DNA of 64,000 bases from NCBI GenBank assembly GCA_004556975.1, contig SFFD01000002.1, positions 83,412 through 147,411 of the forward strand, given 5' to 3'. Both the position numbers and the translations under genes were made by a program. The notes beneath the pieces are model-generated. The model saw nothing but the letters and a program-made list of their open reading frames with translations, made no database searches and was not told the DNA's origin. The DNA comes from Oscillospiraceae bacterium. Its GTDB lineage: Bacteria; Bacillota; Clostridia; Oscillospirales; Ruminococcaceae. Below, piece after piece: positions 15,432-24,445 of this stretch. The stretch's first letter is position 1. Each line of letters opens with the position of its first letter.

Positions 15432-16787
15432 TTGATACGAAACAAGGATTTTTACAAACTGCTTTTTTCCATTACGCTGCCCATTGCGGCGCAAAACTTC
15501 ATTACGTTTACCGTAAGCATGGCGGATTCGCTTATGCTCGGAAAGCTGGGCGAAACGGCGCTTTCTGCCGCGAACCTTGCGAACCAGCTTTTCTTTATGC
15601 TTATGATAATAACCTTCGGCGTAACCTCCGCCGCGATGGTTTTTGCTTCACAATATTGGGGGAAAGGCGACGTATATTCACTTCGGCGCATAATCACAAT
15701 AATGCTTCGCGTTGCCTTCGTAATAAGCCTTATAGCTTCCGTTCTGGCTCTTTGCCTGCCGGAGGTGGTTATGTCATGGTATTCCGATGACGCCGCCGTT
15801 ATATCGGAGGGCGCAGCTTACCTGCGCATAGTCGGCTGGATATACCCGATTTATTCCGTAACAAACGCAATGGTATGCATATTCCGCTGCGCCCACGAAG
15901 TAAAAATTTCAATCGTCGTCTATTTGGTTTCACTTGTTGTCAATGTGTTTTTCAACTGGGTGTTCATATTCGGCAATCTCGGAAGTCCCGCAATGGGCGT
16001 GCGCGGCGCCGCGCTTGCAACGGCGGTTGCCCGTTGTGCGGAGCTTGTAATACTGATAATATATCTTGCGGCGTTTGAGAAGAAAATTCACTATACATTT
16101 GAGGATTTCTTCGTTCCGGTAAAACCGTATATTAAGGATTTTATAAAAACCGGCGCGCCGGTTATACTTAACGAAACGGTATGGAGCATAGGCAGCAGCA
16201 TACTTTCAATGATAATCGGCCACATAAGCACCGAATTTGTTTCCGCAAACAGCATTGCAAACGTAATCTGGCAGTGCGTCTGGGTAATGATTTCCGGCAT
16301 GGGCAACGCCACGGCGGTAATAATCGGCAACGCCGTCGGAATGGGGGAGGATAAGGCCTATATCAATAAAATGGCGCAAAGCATAATTGTCGTTGCGGGA
16401 ATTATGGGCGTTGCCGCCGCGGGAATAATTCTGCTTATCCGCGAACCGGTAATAGGATTTTACGAGGTTTCGCAGTCGACAAAAGACCTTGCAATGGAGC
16501 TTATTGTTTCATATGCGGCCATTTTGGTTTTGCAGTCCATGTCTGTTCAGTATGTGGTGGGAATTTTCCGCGGCGGCGGCGATACAAAATTCTCAATGCT
16601 TATAGACACGGTGTTCCTTTGGATTTTCGCAATTCCGCTTGGCGCATACGCCGGACTTGTGCTTAAGCTTGCGCCGCCGATAGTATATCTTGTTCTTCGC
16701 TGTGACGAGGTATTTAAATGCTTCGCCGGCTTTATTCATATGAAAAAGGGCCGCTGGGTGCGCGATGTCACCGTGGCTGAAAACTGA
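15432..16787 (+). CDS. MATE-family multidrug/cation antiporter
   Basis: 451 residues with about twelve membrane helices in two homologous halves. The N-terminal LFSITLPIAAQNFITFTVSMADSLMLGKLG is characteristic of MATE (NorM-like) transporters, which export drugs or metabolites in exchange for Na+ or H+. TTG start with GGGAGG 8 nt upstream. It is divergently transcribed from the SOS membrane protein; LexA control of this gene is possible but its promoter is not overlapped by a box. Confidence 0.9.
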   Translation: MIRNKDFYKLLFSITLPIAAQNFITFTVSMADSLMLGKLGETALSAANLANQLFFMLMIITFGVTSAAMVFASQYWGKGDVYSLRRIITIMLRVAFVISLIASVLALCLPEVVMSWYSDDAAVISEGAAYLRIVGWIYPIYSVTNAMVCIFRCAHEVKISIVVYLVSLVVNVFFNWVFIFGNLGSPAMGVRGAALATAVARCAELVILIIYLAAFEKKIHYTFEDFFVPVKPYIKDFIKTGAPVILNETVWSIGSSILSMIIGHISTEFVSANSIANVIWQCVWVMISGMGNATAVIIGNAVGMGEDKAYINKMAQSIIVVAGIMGVAAAGIILLIREPVIGFYEVSQSTKDLAMELIVSYAAILVLQSMSVQYVVGIFRGGGDTKFSMLIDTVFLWIFAIPLGAYAGLVLKLAPPIVYLVLRCDEVFKCFAGFIHMKKGRWVRDVTVAEN

Positions 16788-16898
16788 TTCTTTACGGGCG
16801 CTTTGCGCAGGAGCAAACAATGTGCCGGAATAAAGAAGCAAATCCTTCATCGGCAAAAAAGAAATGGCGCCAAAAGCCCGCAAGCGCCGTTTTGGGTA

Positions 16899-16926
16899 TT
16901 GACTTATTTTGATAATATGGTAAAAT
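16899..16926 (+). promoter_or_regulatory. Promoter of the sigma factor gene
   Basis: TTGACT (16899-16904), 16-bp spacer, TAAAAT (16921-16926). It implies a transcript start near 16933 and rules out upstream in-frame starts. Confidence 0.6.
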
Positions 16927-16961
16927 ATCAGTTGATTGGTCATATGGAAAGGCGCTTTACA

Positions 16962-17510
16962 ATGTCCGAAAACGAAAACACCGTTGAAAGAATAGTCGCC
17001 GCGGTTAAAAACGGCGATTACAGCGAGCTTGATAATCTGATTAAGCTTTGTGTTTTTGTGCCGGAAAACGCGCTTTCCGCCGCCCAAAAGCTTGGATTTG
17101 AACGCGAAGATCTTCGTCAGGAGGGGATTGTGGCGCTTCTTCACGCGCTGCATTCATATGATCCGGCAATGGGCACAAGCTTCCGGACATATTCATCCCA
17201 CTGTATACGCCGGCGCATTGCTTCGGTTTTGCGCTCCGCCACAAGCAGCAAACATCTTTCAATGGCAGATTACGTTTCCCTTGACGGCGGAAGCGAAATT
17301 GCTCAGCAGCAGGATTGGATGCAGGATGTCGAGATTAGGGATATAAAAGAACGGCTTTTCCGCCGCCTTTCAAAAATGGAAGGCGAGGTTTTTCACCTTT
17401 ATCTTGTCGGTTTATCCTATAAAGAAATTGCCGGCAGAATAGGAAAAACCGAAAAGTCGGTGGGCAACACCATGCAAAGAATAAGAAGCAAGCTTCGGCT
17501 TGAAGTGTAA
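16962..17510 (+). CDS. Sigma-70 family sigma factor, SigH-like
   Basis: 182 residues. Region 2 (EDLRQEGIVALLHALHSYDPAMGTSFRTYSS...RRRIASVLRSATSSKH) and the following YVSLD strongly recall sporulation sigma-H. Region 4 is a C-terminal helix-turn-helix (LSYKEIAGRIGKTEKSVGNTMQRIRSKL). Start chosen from AAAGG spacing and promoter position. It is shorter than Bacillus SigH (about 218 aa), mainly in the N-terminal part. It could be the transition-state sigma factor of this sporulator or a paralogue; gene neighbours do not decide. Confidence 0.8.
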   Translation: MSENENTVERIVAAVKNGDYSELDNLIKLCVFVPENALSAAQKLGFEREDLRQEGIVALLHALHSYDPAMGTSFRTYSSHCIRRRIASVLRSATSSKHLSMADYVSLDGGSEIAQQQDWMQDVEIRDIKERLFRRLSKMEGEVFHLYLVGLSYKEIAGRIGKTEKSVGNTMQRIRSKLRLEV

Positions 17511-17655
17511 ACAGTGACCGTTATTATTGGTATGCGGCCCGAAGGGCTGAATATACGAATGCTCCGTGGCAATCAGGCAACATCTATTTTTTCCATTTAA
17601 TTTAGCGGTTGTGGTGAACCAAGGGCAAATACATTTTCAAAAAAGAGGTAAAAAC

Positions 17656-17934
17656 ATGTACGAAGACAAAACCTTAGTGTGCAAAGAATGCGGAAAAGAG
17701 TTCACTTTCACCGCCGGCGAACAGGAATTCTATGCAGAGCGCGGCTTCGTTAACGAGCCCCAGCGTTGCAAAGAGTGCCGCGATGCACGCAAAAACAAAA
17801 TCAAAACCCAGAAAGAAATGTACACCACCACCTGCGCTGCCTGCGGCTGCGAAGCAAAAGTTCCTTTCAAACCCAGAGAGGATCGTCCTGTTTATTGCAG
17901 CGAGTGCTATGCAAAAATGAAAGGCGAGGAATAA
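17656..17934 (+). CDS. Zinc-ribbon protein with two CxxC modules
   Basis: 92 residues. The N-terminal half has CKECGKEFTFTAGEQEFYAERGF...PQRCKECR, the pattern of the probable zinc-binding (zf-trcl) domain. The C-terminal half has a second ribbon, CAACGC...YCSECY. It is expected to bind two zinc ions; nucleic-acid or protein binding is possible but unproven. The ATG follows AAGAGGT. A strong terminator ends the gene. The minus-strand open frame across it is readthrough from the adjacent polyvalent-protein remnant. Confidence 0.85.
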   Translation: MYEDKTLVCKECGKEFTFTAGEQEFYAERGFVNEPQRCKECRDARKNKIKTQKEMYTTTCAACGCEAKVPFKPREDRPVYCSECYAKMKGEE

Positions 17935-17960
17935 TTCCTTAACTTTTAATAATTGTACGA

Positions 17961-17994
17961 AGGCTCCCGGCGCAAAAACGCCGGGAGCTTTTTT
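17961..17994 (+). terminator. Strong intrinsic terminator
   Basis: A 10-bp GC stem, GCTCCCGGCG / CGCCGGGAGC, with a CAAAAA loop and six T's. It also marks the edge of the polyvalent-protein debris. Confidence 0.92.
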
Positions 17995-17997
17995 CTG

Positions 17998-18950
17998 CAC
18001 CGCTTTTTCAAAATTCGACTGTTTTTTGTTATTGACAGCGTTTCCGTTTTGTGGTATATTTGTTTTGGGCGAATGAACATCGCCCGTTTCAGAGTTTGAT
18101 TCATCGATATCGTACCGACGGTTGCTCGGATCGATCCCTCGTGAATCAGGCTCTTTTTTTATTTTTAATTCCGTTCCCTTTGCCGCCTGATTTTCTATGT
18201 AATTCAGATCCGTTCCGAACGCCGTAACAAGAACATTTGCTTTTTCAATCGTTCCTCTGTAATTTCCTTTGGTGTCTATTTCTATAACGGCATACATTTG
18301 TTTTCCTGCGAAAGCTTCACCCCATACATCTGCTCTGCGCTTACCGTGCCCGGCTTCCTCTGCTGCGCTTTTGCTCTTGAAATTTTCGGAAGTATCGGTT
18401 ATACTATCGTTAGACGATATATTGTCCGACGGCTCCTGGGCTCTGGTGTTCACGGTTTGCGCAGACTGCGACCCAGATGGGGGCCGTCTTTTATTTGCGT
18501 CCATTCTGACGATGTCGTAAAAAACTTTGTTTCCGTCGTCCTTTACTCCTATTACTACCTCTGCGCTGTAATCGTTTCCGCCTATTTTAAGGTTTACCCT
18601 GCCCTTATCAAAAGAAACTATGTTATCAGTTCTTGCATGATCCGGCGGCACGTTTTGAAACTCGGTATTTTGTGAAATAACATCCAAATGCGGAGCCGTT
18701 TCCATCTTGTCCCGATATATTTCAGGGCTTTTGTCCCTCAGGTATACGCTGTCTTTTGACTTTACAAATTCTCCTCTGCTTTTTGCAGAAACGTCAATGT
18801 GCTCTCCGTTAATGCTAAAGCCTTTTGAAAAGGCACTCCTAATAACATTTTTAACTCTTGCAAGCCAATCTTTTTTCGGAATATTTTCAAGAATGTTCGA
18901 TTTAATATCAATAATCGTATTATTGTCCGCGTCGGTAATAACACTGACGC
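17998..18950 (-). pseudogene. Downstream part of a frameshifted polyvalent-protein (LPD3/PBECR-like) remnant
   Basis: Continues the 18762-20360 reading frame after a one-base slip in a T7 tract at 18951-18957. The restored frame reads KDWLARVKNVI, GEHIDVS, KDSVYLRDKSPE, then IGGNDYSAEVVIG and KVFYDIVRMD, a pattern like LPD3/Barnase-EndoU-type domains of phage and ICE polyvalent proteins. It then passes out of frame through a copy of a repeat (18298-18371), resumes as YAVIEIDTKGNYRG...AFGTDLNYIENQ, and ends in the TNIPQNGN tail. No stop comes before the zinc-ribbon terminator, so the true 3' end is lost. Confidence 0.65.
18036..18085 (-). repeat. TNIPQNGN tail repeat, one of five copies
   Basis: A roughly 50-bp word (plus-strand core CCGTTTTGTGGTATATTTG, mostly followed by GGGCGAAGGAACATCGCC) encodes the tail peptide SPKTNIPQNGN. 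Other copies lie at about 19251-19302, 20262-20300, 20436-20488 and 42978-43023. All are on the minus strand at the end of a polyvalent-protein fragment. Confidence 0.85.
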
Positions 18951-19059
18951 TTTTTTTATTTCTGTGGCTTCCTGTTCGGAAAGAGAATACTTTTCCCTAT
19001 TAGTTAAATTGCTGTTATCTGCATTTTTCTGCTTTTCGGCAAGTATCGCTTCCTTCTCT

Positions 19060-19283
19060 GCGGCTTTTTTCTTTTTGGCGTCCTCTTTCTCCGCCCATTC
19101 GGCAAAGTCTTCGTTTTTGTTTTCCTGCGAAAGCTTCACCCCGTACATCTGCTCTGCGCTTACCGTGCCCGGCTTCATCTGCTGCGCTTTCGCAGCGTTT
19201 TCGGAATTCTGCTGCGCTTTCGCAGCGGAATTTTCCGCATCAGGAGTATTGACGCCGTTTCCGTTTTGTGGTATATTTGTTTT
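19060..19283 (-). repeat. 224-bp direct repeat, copy A
   Basis: Nearly identical to 20074-20297; encodes the IPQNGNGVNTPDAENSAAK to EKEDAKKKKAAE linker. A third, partial copy at 18298-18371 is read in a different frame, which shows recombination among copies. Confidence 0.88.
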
Positions 19284-20073
19284 GGGCGAAGGAACATCGC
19301 CCAGAGAACTCGATTCTGTTCCTTGCGCGTCCAGTCGTGGACTGGATTCAACACTTAGAGCAGAATTAGTTCCTTGTAAACCTGGTGTTGCATCTTCTGC
19401 GACCCGTCGTGGACGGGTTTCTCCAGTTGATGTTTCCATCAGGTTTATTTCATTTAATACTTTATGCGTACGATAATTGTTCTTGCCCGGCACTACTTCA
19501 ACATCAAATGCCACAACATACGGCTTTCCGTTTATGTTCACCTCTGTTTTAAAATAATCGTATCTTGTAACATTTTGATTTTTTGTACCATGTAGAACAT
19601 AATCGCCGCTCCCCACATAGGCAGCGTTTTCAATAATGCTGTCTATATTTTTAAGCACAGCAAACTTTTCCGCACTGGGATTCGGGTCTCCGGCAAGTTT
19701 CCCGGCAACATTCATATTGACCATAACCTCATATGGTTTTATGCCAAACTCGGTATTGTTTGAAACTACCGCGTGCTGCCCACCGATTGAATTTAGTATG
19801 TTTGTAAGTGCCTTTTTTACTTCCGAAACTATTCCGGGCTGCCCCGCTCCTTTTCGGCGGGTTTCGTAAATACGTTTGCCTTCCTCAAAGCTTTCAGCCG
19901 GAATCGCCACTCTCTCGCTTTTGGTATCCGCCTTTTTGTTGGGGCTTTCTCCTTCATAGGGCGATTTTATCGTAGTGTATGGGCTTACCTTAATAGGTTT
20001 CTTCTCGCCCTCCGCCGGGAGATTCTTTTTGAAATCCTCGTAACTCTGTTCAACAGCATTTACCGCCTCTTCG

Positions 20074-20297
20074 GCGGCTTTTTTCTTTTTGGCGTCCTCT
20101 TTCTCCGTCCATTCGGCAAAGTCTTCGTTTTTGTTTTCCTGCGAAAGCTTCACCCCGTACATCTGCTCTGCGCTTACCGTGCCCGGCTTCCTCTGCTGCG
20201 CTTTCGCAGCGTTTTCGGAATTCTGCTGCACTTTCGCAGCGGAATTTTCCGCATCAGGAGTATTGACACCGTTTCCGTTTTGTGGTATATTTGCTTT
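20074..20297 (-). repeat. 224-bp direct repeat, copy B
   Basis: Partner of 19060-19283, same orientation, about 1.0 kb apart, differing at only a handful of bases. Recombination between them would delete the domain between. Confidence 0.88.
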
Positions 20298-20374
20298 AGA
20301 TACATCTGATGAGGTACCGTTGGAATTGCTGCCGAAAGGCGTGTGTCCAACACCACCCAAGGATGTATCATTTT

Positions 20375-20758
20375 TTATGCCCAGTTATATATTTGACTCC
20401 CTTTGGGGTTAGATACTGCCCTTATGGCTAGAGTATTGACACTGTTTCCGTTTTGTGGTATATTTGTTTCGGGCGAAGGAACATCGCCTTTAGAATCAGT
20501 TTCGTTAATACCATAGGGCAATTGCCGTCCGTGTGTCACTTGCGAAGCTGGTTCTTTTTTTATTTGCAATTCTGTTCCTTTCCTCATCTGATTCTCAATA
20601 TATTTCAGATTTGTTCCGAACGCAGATACAACTACATTTGTTTTTTCCATCTTTCCGCGGTAGTTTCCCTCTGCATCAATTTCCACAATGGCGTAATAAG
20701 GTTTCCCGCCCTCTTCTATTTCAACAACAAAGCCATATCTTCCGTTTTCCTGCTTCAC
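20375..20758 (-). pseudogene. Polyvalent-protein C-terminal fragment (PBECR-like tail)
   Basis: A 127-residue frame from GTG at 20758; the same frame stays open upstream to about 20917 with coding-like sequence (KKSAEGANHIKEQIRENRG, RIPKALDNPLCAV) but no start codon, so the 5' part of the gene is missing. The segment PYYAIVEIDAEGNYRG...VSAFGTNLKYIENQMRKG resembles the end of Barnase-EndoU-ColicinE5/D-RelE-like domains in phage polyvalent proteins. It is homologous to the end of the fragment at 17998-18950 and carries the same TNIPQNGN tail before stopping at NWA. Confidence 0.62.
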
Positions 20759-20895
20759 TGCGCAAAGCGGATTGTCTAAAGCTTTTGGTATCCGCCGAAA
20801 AGTCCGCCGGTAATTGCCCCGATTTTCGCGGATTTGTTCTTTTATATGATTTGCGCCCTCGGCGCTTTTTTTATTTTGAGCACCGCTGTTACCTG

Positions 20896-20940
20896 CTTGA
20901 GCACCATACTATGCCTTGAGCACCATACTATGCCTTGAGC
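20896..20940. repeat. 19-bp tandem repeat, 2.4 copies
   Basis: CTTGAGCACCATACTATGC is repeated directly at 20896-20914 and 20915-20933, plus a partial third. It lies at the upstream edge of the polyvalent-protein debris. Confidence 0.85.
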
Positions 20941-21045
20941 ATATCAATATATTTGATTCTTGTAAGATAATAGCGGCAGTCCTCGTCTGTGAGCACGGAA
21001 TTTCACCACATTGCGGTGCATATACATTTGCGGGGGGTGTTTGCT

Positions 21046-22629
21046 TTGTCAAAGCTTAAGGAATTCGCGGTGAACGCCGGAATTCTTACCGCAACCTCGC
21101 TGTCACTTGGCGCGGCGGGAGTTTTATATAACGCCTGGCTTGCGCGGAACCTCGGCACCGCGGGAACCGGGCTTTTTTCCCTTATGATGGCGGTTTACCG
21201 CCTTATGGTAACCTTTGCCTGCTCCGGTTCTGGCCTTGCGGCAACCCGCCTTGTGGCGGAAGAATCCGCCGCCGGAAACGGCGGCGAAGCCGCCCGCGCT
21301 ATGAAGCATACCCTTTGGTACAGCCTTTTTTTCGGCGTGCTCGGCGGAGTGATTCTTTTTGCCTGCGGCAATTTTGCGGCCGAAATGCTTGTGCACGATA
21401 TTCGTGCGGCAAAGCCGTTTCGCGTTCTGTCGTTCTCTTTGCCTTTTGTGGGGGTTTCCGCCGCCTTTACCGGCTATTTTACTGCGGTTACCCGTGTTGC
21501 GCCGTCTTCCGCGGCGCAGGTTTTTGAACAGCTTTCGCAAATGGCTTTTACAATGTTTGTTTTCGCCATGCTCAAACCGGAAAATTTGAGCACGGCCTGC
21601 GTGCTCGTAGCGGCGGGCAGCACCGTTTCGGAAGCGCTTGCGTTTCTTTTGCACGGCTGGCTCTATCTGCGTGACAGAAAAAAATATCCGCTTTGCGGCG
21701 TAAAAACGCCGCAAAAAGCGGGTATGACCGGCCGCGTTCTTGGAATTGCGCTGCCGGTGGGCGCTTCCGCTGTGCTGCGTTCCGCCTTGAGCACGGTAAA
21801 GCATTTGCTTGTTCCTGTTTCGCTTATGAAAAGCGGCCTTGATAAGGAAGCGGCGCTTTCACAATATGGAATCGTGGGCGGAATGGTGCTTCCCGTTCTG
21901 CTTTTTCCGTGCGCGTTTCTGCTTGGCTTTTCAAATCTGCTTGTGCCTGAAATTGCGCGCTGCCGTACGCTTGGGCTTAAAGAACGCATAAATTTGGTAA
22001 TGGAACGCGTTTTCAGAATGACGCTTATGTTTTCGGTAGGCGTTGCGGCGGCGCTGTGGTGCTTTGCCGAAAGCTTTGCGGCTTTGCTTTATAACGAGCC
22101 CGCCGCCGCTTCGGCAATACGCGCTCTTGCGCCGATTGTCACCGTCATGTATCTTGATTCGGCGGTGGACGGAATACTTAAGGGGCTTGGCGAGCAGGTG
22201 GCTGTGGTAAGGTACAATGTTTACGACACCGCTCTTTGCGTGCTTATGGTCTACACTCTTGTTCCCGTGTTCGGAACGGCGGGTTACCTTGCCACCATTG
22301 CCGTAAGCGAGGTATTCAATATGTCGCTTTCCGCCGCGCGGCTTGTTTATGTAACCGGGTTTCGCGTGCATATGGGGCGCTGGACTCTTTTGCCTGTTGC
22401 CGCGGCGGCCGCAAGCGCCGCTTTCAGCACAGCCGTACTGAAAGTTTTAAACCTCGGCGCATTTTCCCCGGCCGGACTTGTTTTTGCCCTTTCGGTAATG
22501 CTGTGCGCATATTATGGCCTGCTGCGGCTTTTGCGCTGCGTTAATTCCGGCGACGTCGCCCTTGTAAAAAGGCTTTTCAGTAAGGAAAGTAAAAATCAAA
22601 GCCTGCCGAAAAGCGCAAAAAGCTGTTAA
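21046..22629 (+). CDS. Stage V sporulation protein B-like polysaccharide flippase
   Basis: About 527 residues with some fourteen hydrophobic helices. The pattern (NAGILTATSLSLGAAGVLYNAWLARNLGTAGTGLF, then LVAEESA and IALPVGASAVLRS) is that of the SpoVB/MurJ-like MOP-superfamily flippases, which move lipid-linked wall precursors; SpoVB acts in spore cortex synthesis. The TTG at 21046 is favoured because GGGGGGTG is 6 nt upstream. In this sporulating genome SpoVB is likely, but such genomes often carry several paralogues. Confidence 0.8.
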   Translation: MSKLKEFAVNAGILTATSLSLGAAGVLYNAWLARNLGTAGTGLFSLMMAVYRLMVTFACSGSGLAATRLVAEESAAGNGGEAARAMKHTLWYSLFFGVLGGVILFACGNFAAEMLVHDIRAAKPFRVLSFSLPFVGVSAAFTGYFTAVTRVAPSSAAQVFEQLSQMAFTMFVFAMLKPENLSTACVLVAAGSTVSEALAFLLHGWLYLRDRKKYPLCGVKTPQKAGMTGRVLGIALPVGASAVLRSALSTVKHLLVPVSLMKSGLDKEAALSQYGIVGGMVLPVLLFPCAFLLGFSNLLVPEIARCRTLGLKERINLVMERVFRMTLMFSVGVAAALWCFAESFAALLYNEPAAASAIRALAPIVTVMYLDSAVDGILKGLGEQVAVVRYNVYDTALCVLMVYTLVPVFGTAGYLATIAVSEVFNMSLSAARLVYVTGFRVHMGRWTLLPVAAAAASAAFSTAVLKVLNLGAFSPAGLVFALSVMLCAYYGLLRLLRCVNSGDVALVKRLFSKESKNQSLPKSAKSC

Positions 22630-22767
22630 AAAATATGCGGCATTTTAACTGTAAATGTCGCAAAAATAAGACAGCTGCTGCTTTTTGATTATGATTTTTT
22701 TATAATAAAGTCAGAACAAAAATGGGGAATAATATGCCGAAAAGCGAAAGCAGCGCCGCCGAAACGG

Positions 22768-22800
22768 CAAAAAACGCCCCGTGCTTTGAGCGGGGCGCCG
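22768..22800 (-). terminator. Intrinsic terminator for the methyltransferase gene
   Basis: CGCCCCG / CGGGGCG with a 9-nt loop, followed on the minus strand by a T run. The 22630-22767 stretch before it holds no recognisable feature. Confidence 0.75.
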
Positions 22801-22815
22801 AAAAAATATCGCTTA

Positions 22816-23388
22816 TTACTGTTTTTCCTTTACAATAAAAATGGGGAAGGGCGGGTCGTTTTTGCGGTTTAGAAAATCACACTTCATCACCGCATAATAG
22901 CGCGATTCAAGATTTGAAACATATTCGACAATGGCGTCCCGCTCCGAATATCCGTTGTTGCGGCCGTAATACACGCAAAGAACAAGCAGTCCGCCGGGTT
23001 TTATTACCGAAAGCGCCTTTTCAATGGCGGGAACGCTGGTTTCCGCGCGGGTGAAAACGTTGTGGTCGCCGCCGGGCAGCCATCCGAAATTAAAGACAAT
23101 GCAGTCTGCGCTTTCCGGCGCGGCGACTATGTCCATGTCGCTGTGGCTCATGCAAAAAACTTCCGCGCGGCGGGAAAAACCCGCGGCGGCAAGCCGCGCT
23201 TTTGTATTGTCAACGGCGCTTTGCTGAATATCCATGGCGATAACCCTGCCGCTTTCACCCACAAGCGAGCACAAAAATTCCGTGTCGTGACCGTTGCCCG
23301 CCGTGGCGTCAATGCAAAAATCGCCGGGTTTAACCATTTGTTTTATCATTTTGTGCGCAATGTCAAGCGCGCTCCATTCGTTCGGCAT
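22816..23388 (-). CDS. Class I SAM-dependent methyltransferase, putative rRNA methylase (YtqB-like)
   Basis: 190 residues. IDATAGNGHDTEFL is the SAM-binding motif I, followed by VIAMDIQQSAV (acidic loop), CIVFNFGWLPGGDH (motif IV region) and KPGGLLVLCVYYG. This set matches the PF06962 putative rRNA methylase family (Bacillus YtqB). The ATG at 23388 follows CGGGGGA; the frame extends upstream but without a ribosome site. The RNA target is unproven. Confidence 0.85.
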   Translation of the reverse strand: MPNEWSALDIAHKMIKQMVKPGDFCIDATAGNGHDTEFLCSLVGESGRVIAMDIQQSAVDNTKARLAAAGFSRRAEVFCMSHSDMDIVAAPESADCIVFNFGWLPGGDHNVFTRAETSVPAIEKALSVIKPGGLLVLCVYYGRNNGYSERDAIVEYVSNLESRYYAVMKCDFLNRKNDPPFPIFIVKEKQ

Positions 23389-23497
23389 AAAAATCCCCCG
23401 AAAAAAGTTTTGTTTTATTTTATCCCTAAAAGGCGCCTTTGTCAAACCGGAAAATTGTGAATAAAAGTTCAATTTTTGCTCCCAAGCGCAAAAAATC

Positions 23498-23526
23498 TTG
23501 CATTTTGTCCGGCATTATATTATAAT
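23498..23526 (+). promoter_or_regulatory. Promoter of the lipoprotein gene
   Basis: TTGCAT (23498-23503), 17-bp spacer, TATAAT (23521-23526), 32 bp upstream of the ATG. Confidence 0.7.
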
Positions 23527-23558
23527 ACAAAATAGACCATAGAAAGGACGTTTTAAAG

Positions 23559-24290
23559 ATGAAAAAATTTGCTGCTGCGGCGCTTGCTCTTGTAATGGTG
23601 CTGCTTTGCTTTTCCGGCTGCGCCAACAATAAAAAAACCTTTTATACCGATAAAGATAACTTTGAAATGAAGCTTTATCCCAACGGTGAAAAGGTTGCAA
23701 GCGGGCTTACCGCCGTTCAGATAATAGTAAACACCCCCAATGTCGAAGCAGGCGCGGGCGAAATCGCTATCTATAAAGCATCTGACGATGAGCTTATGGT
23801 AAAATACGATATGCGCCTTGACGGCAAAAAAATCTATATCAATACCAGCAGTGACCCCGCATATTCCCAGATAATCGTTCCCCTTCCTGCGGATAAATGC
23901 TTTGAATCCGGCGAAAGCTATTATGTCACTATGGACGAAAAATTCATCTATGTTGACGATATAAAGGGCTCCACCAAAAAGGTTGAAAAGGGCGAATGGG
24001 AATTTACCGTCGCAAATTACGGATATGACGGCAACATTGCCGAAATGCCCATAACATATCTTGTGGGAAGCACCGTTTCCGTTCCCGTAAAGCTCGGCGA
24101 TAACGCGGTTCACGCCGTTCTGCTTTATGACAATGTAAGCGTGCTCAATTCCGACCTGCGCGAACTTAGCGAAAGCGGAACCTTTGAAATAGAAACCCTT
24201 TCCGCCGGAACCTCCACAATTTCAATAATGTTCCTTGATGAAAACGGAATGTATGTCGACACTCTCGGCTTTACCATAACCGTAAAATAA
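23559..24290 (+). CDS. Secreted lipoprotein of unknown function
   Basis: 243 residues. A lipoprotein signal peptide (MKK, hydrophobic core, lipobox FSGC) predicts cleavage before the cysteine near residue 21 and anchoring to the outer membrane leaflet. The mature part is beta-rich with two Ig-like or repeat-like segments. The second ends in SAGTSTISIMFLDENGMYVDT, like an Ig/YbbR-type strand pattern. No catalytic motif is visible. It has its own promoter and terminator, so it is transcribed alone. Confidence 0.75.
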   Translation: MKKFAAAALALVMVLLCFSGCANNKKTFYTDKDNFEMKLYPNGEKVASGLTAVQIIVNTPNVEAGAGEIAIYKASDDELMVKYDMRLDGKKIYINTSSDPAYSQIIVPLPADKCFESGESYYVTMDEKFIYVDDIKGSTKKVEKGEWEFTVANYGYDGNIAEMPITYLVGSTVSVPVKLGDNAVHAVLLYDNVSVLNSDLRELSESGTFEIETLSAGTSTISIMFLDENGMYVDTLGFTITVK

Positions 24291-24306
24291 AATGCTTATT
24301 GAGAAT

Positions 24307-24345
24307 GCCGCCGCTGTTTAATCCGACAGCGGCGGCTGTTTTTTT
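24307..24345 (+). terminator. Strong intrinsic terminator
   Basis: GCCGCCGCTGT / ACAGCGGCGGC, 8-nt loop, T run. Confidence 0.92.
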
Positions 24346-24374
24346 ATCAAATTTTTAATTTTTGCCCGCGGTGC

Positions 24375-24403
24375 TTGCCTTAATATGCGTTTGGTATTAT
24401 AAT
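24375..24403 (+). promoter_or_regulatory. Promoter of thyX
   Basis: TTGCCT (24375-24380), 17-bp spacer, TATAAT (24398-24403). Confidence 0.65.
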
Positions 24404-24445
24404 AAAATATAATTCACAAAATATAAGAAAAAGGTGGAATATAAA

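Larger units (their letters stand above)
18762..20360 (-). pseudogene. Polyvalent-protein remnant, main open frame (532 aa, frameshifted C-terminus)
   Basis: An open frame from a TTG at 20360 without a convincing ribosome site. Residues about 25-110 are a low-complexity NSAAKAQQNSENAAKAQQ / lysine-rich linker. Residues about 150-310 form a domain with IDSIIENAAYVGSGDY, YDYFKTEVNINGKPYVVAFDVEV and THKVLNEINL, resembling LPD3/PBECR domains of mobile-element polyvalent proteins. The linker then recurs almost identically (about 224 bp). The last ~75 residues are out of frame because of the slip at 18951-18957. Nuclease activity is inferred only from family resemblance. Confidence 0.6.

Noticed and set aside
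17674..17997. C-terminal extension of the polyvalent remnant across the zinc-ribbon gene
   Set aside because: The frame merely fails to meet a stop through a terminator and antisense of a real gene; sequence there is not related to the remnant.
18940..18965. Programmed ribosomal frameshift
   Set aside because: A homopolymer slip alone, without a downstream stimulatory structure I could identify and amid other decay, is better explained as mutation or sequencing error.
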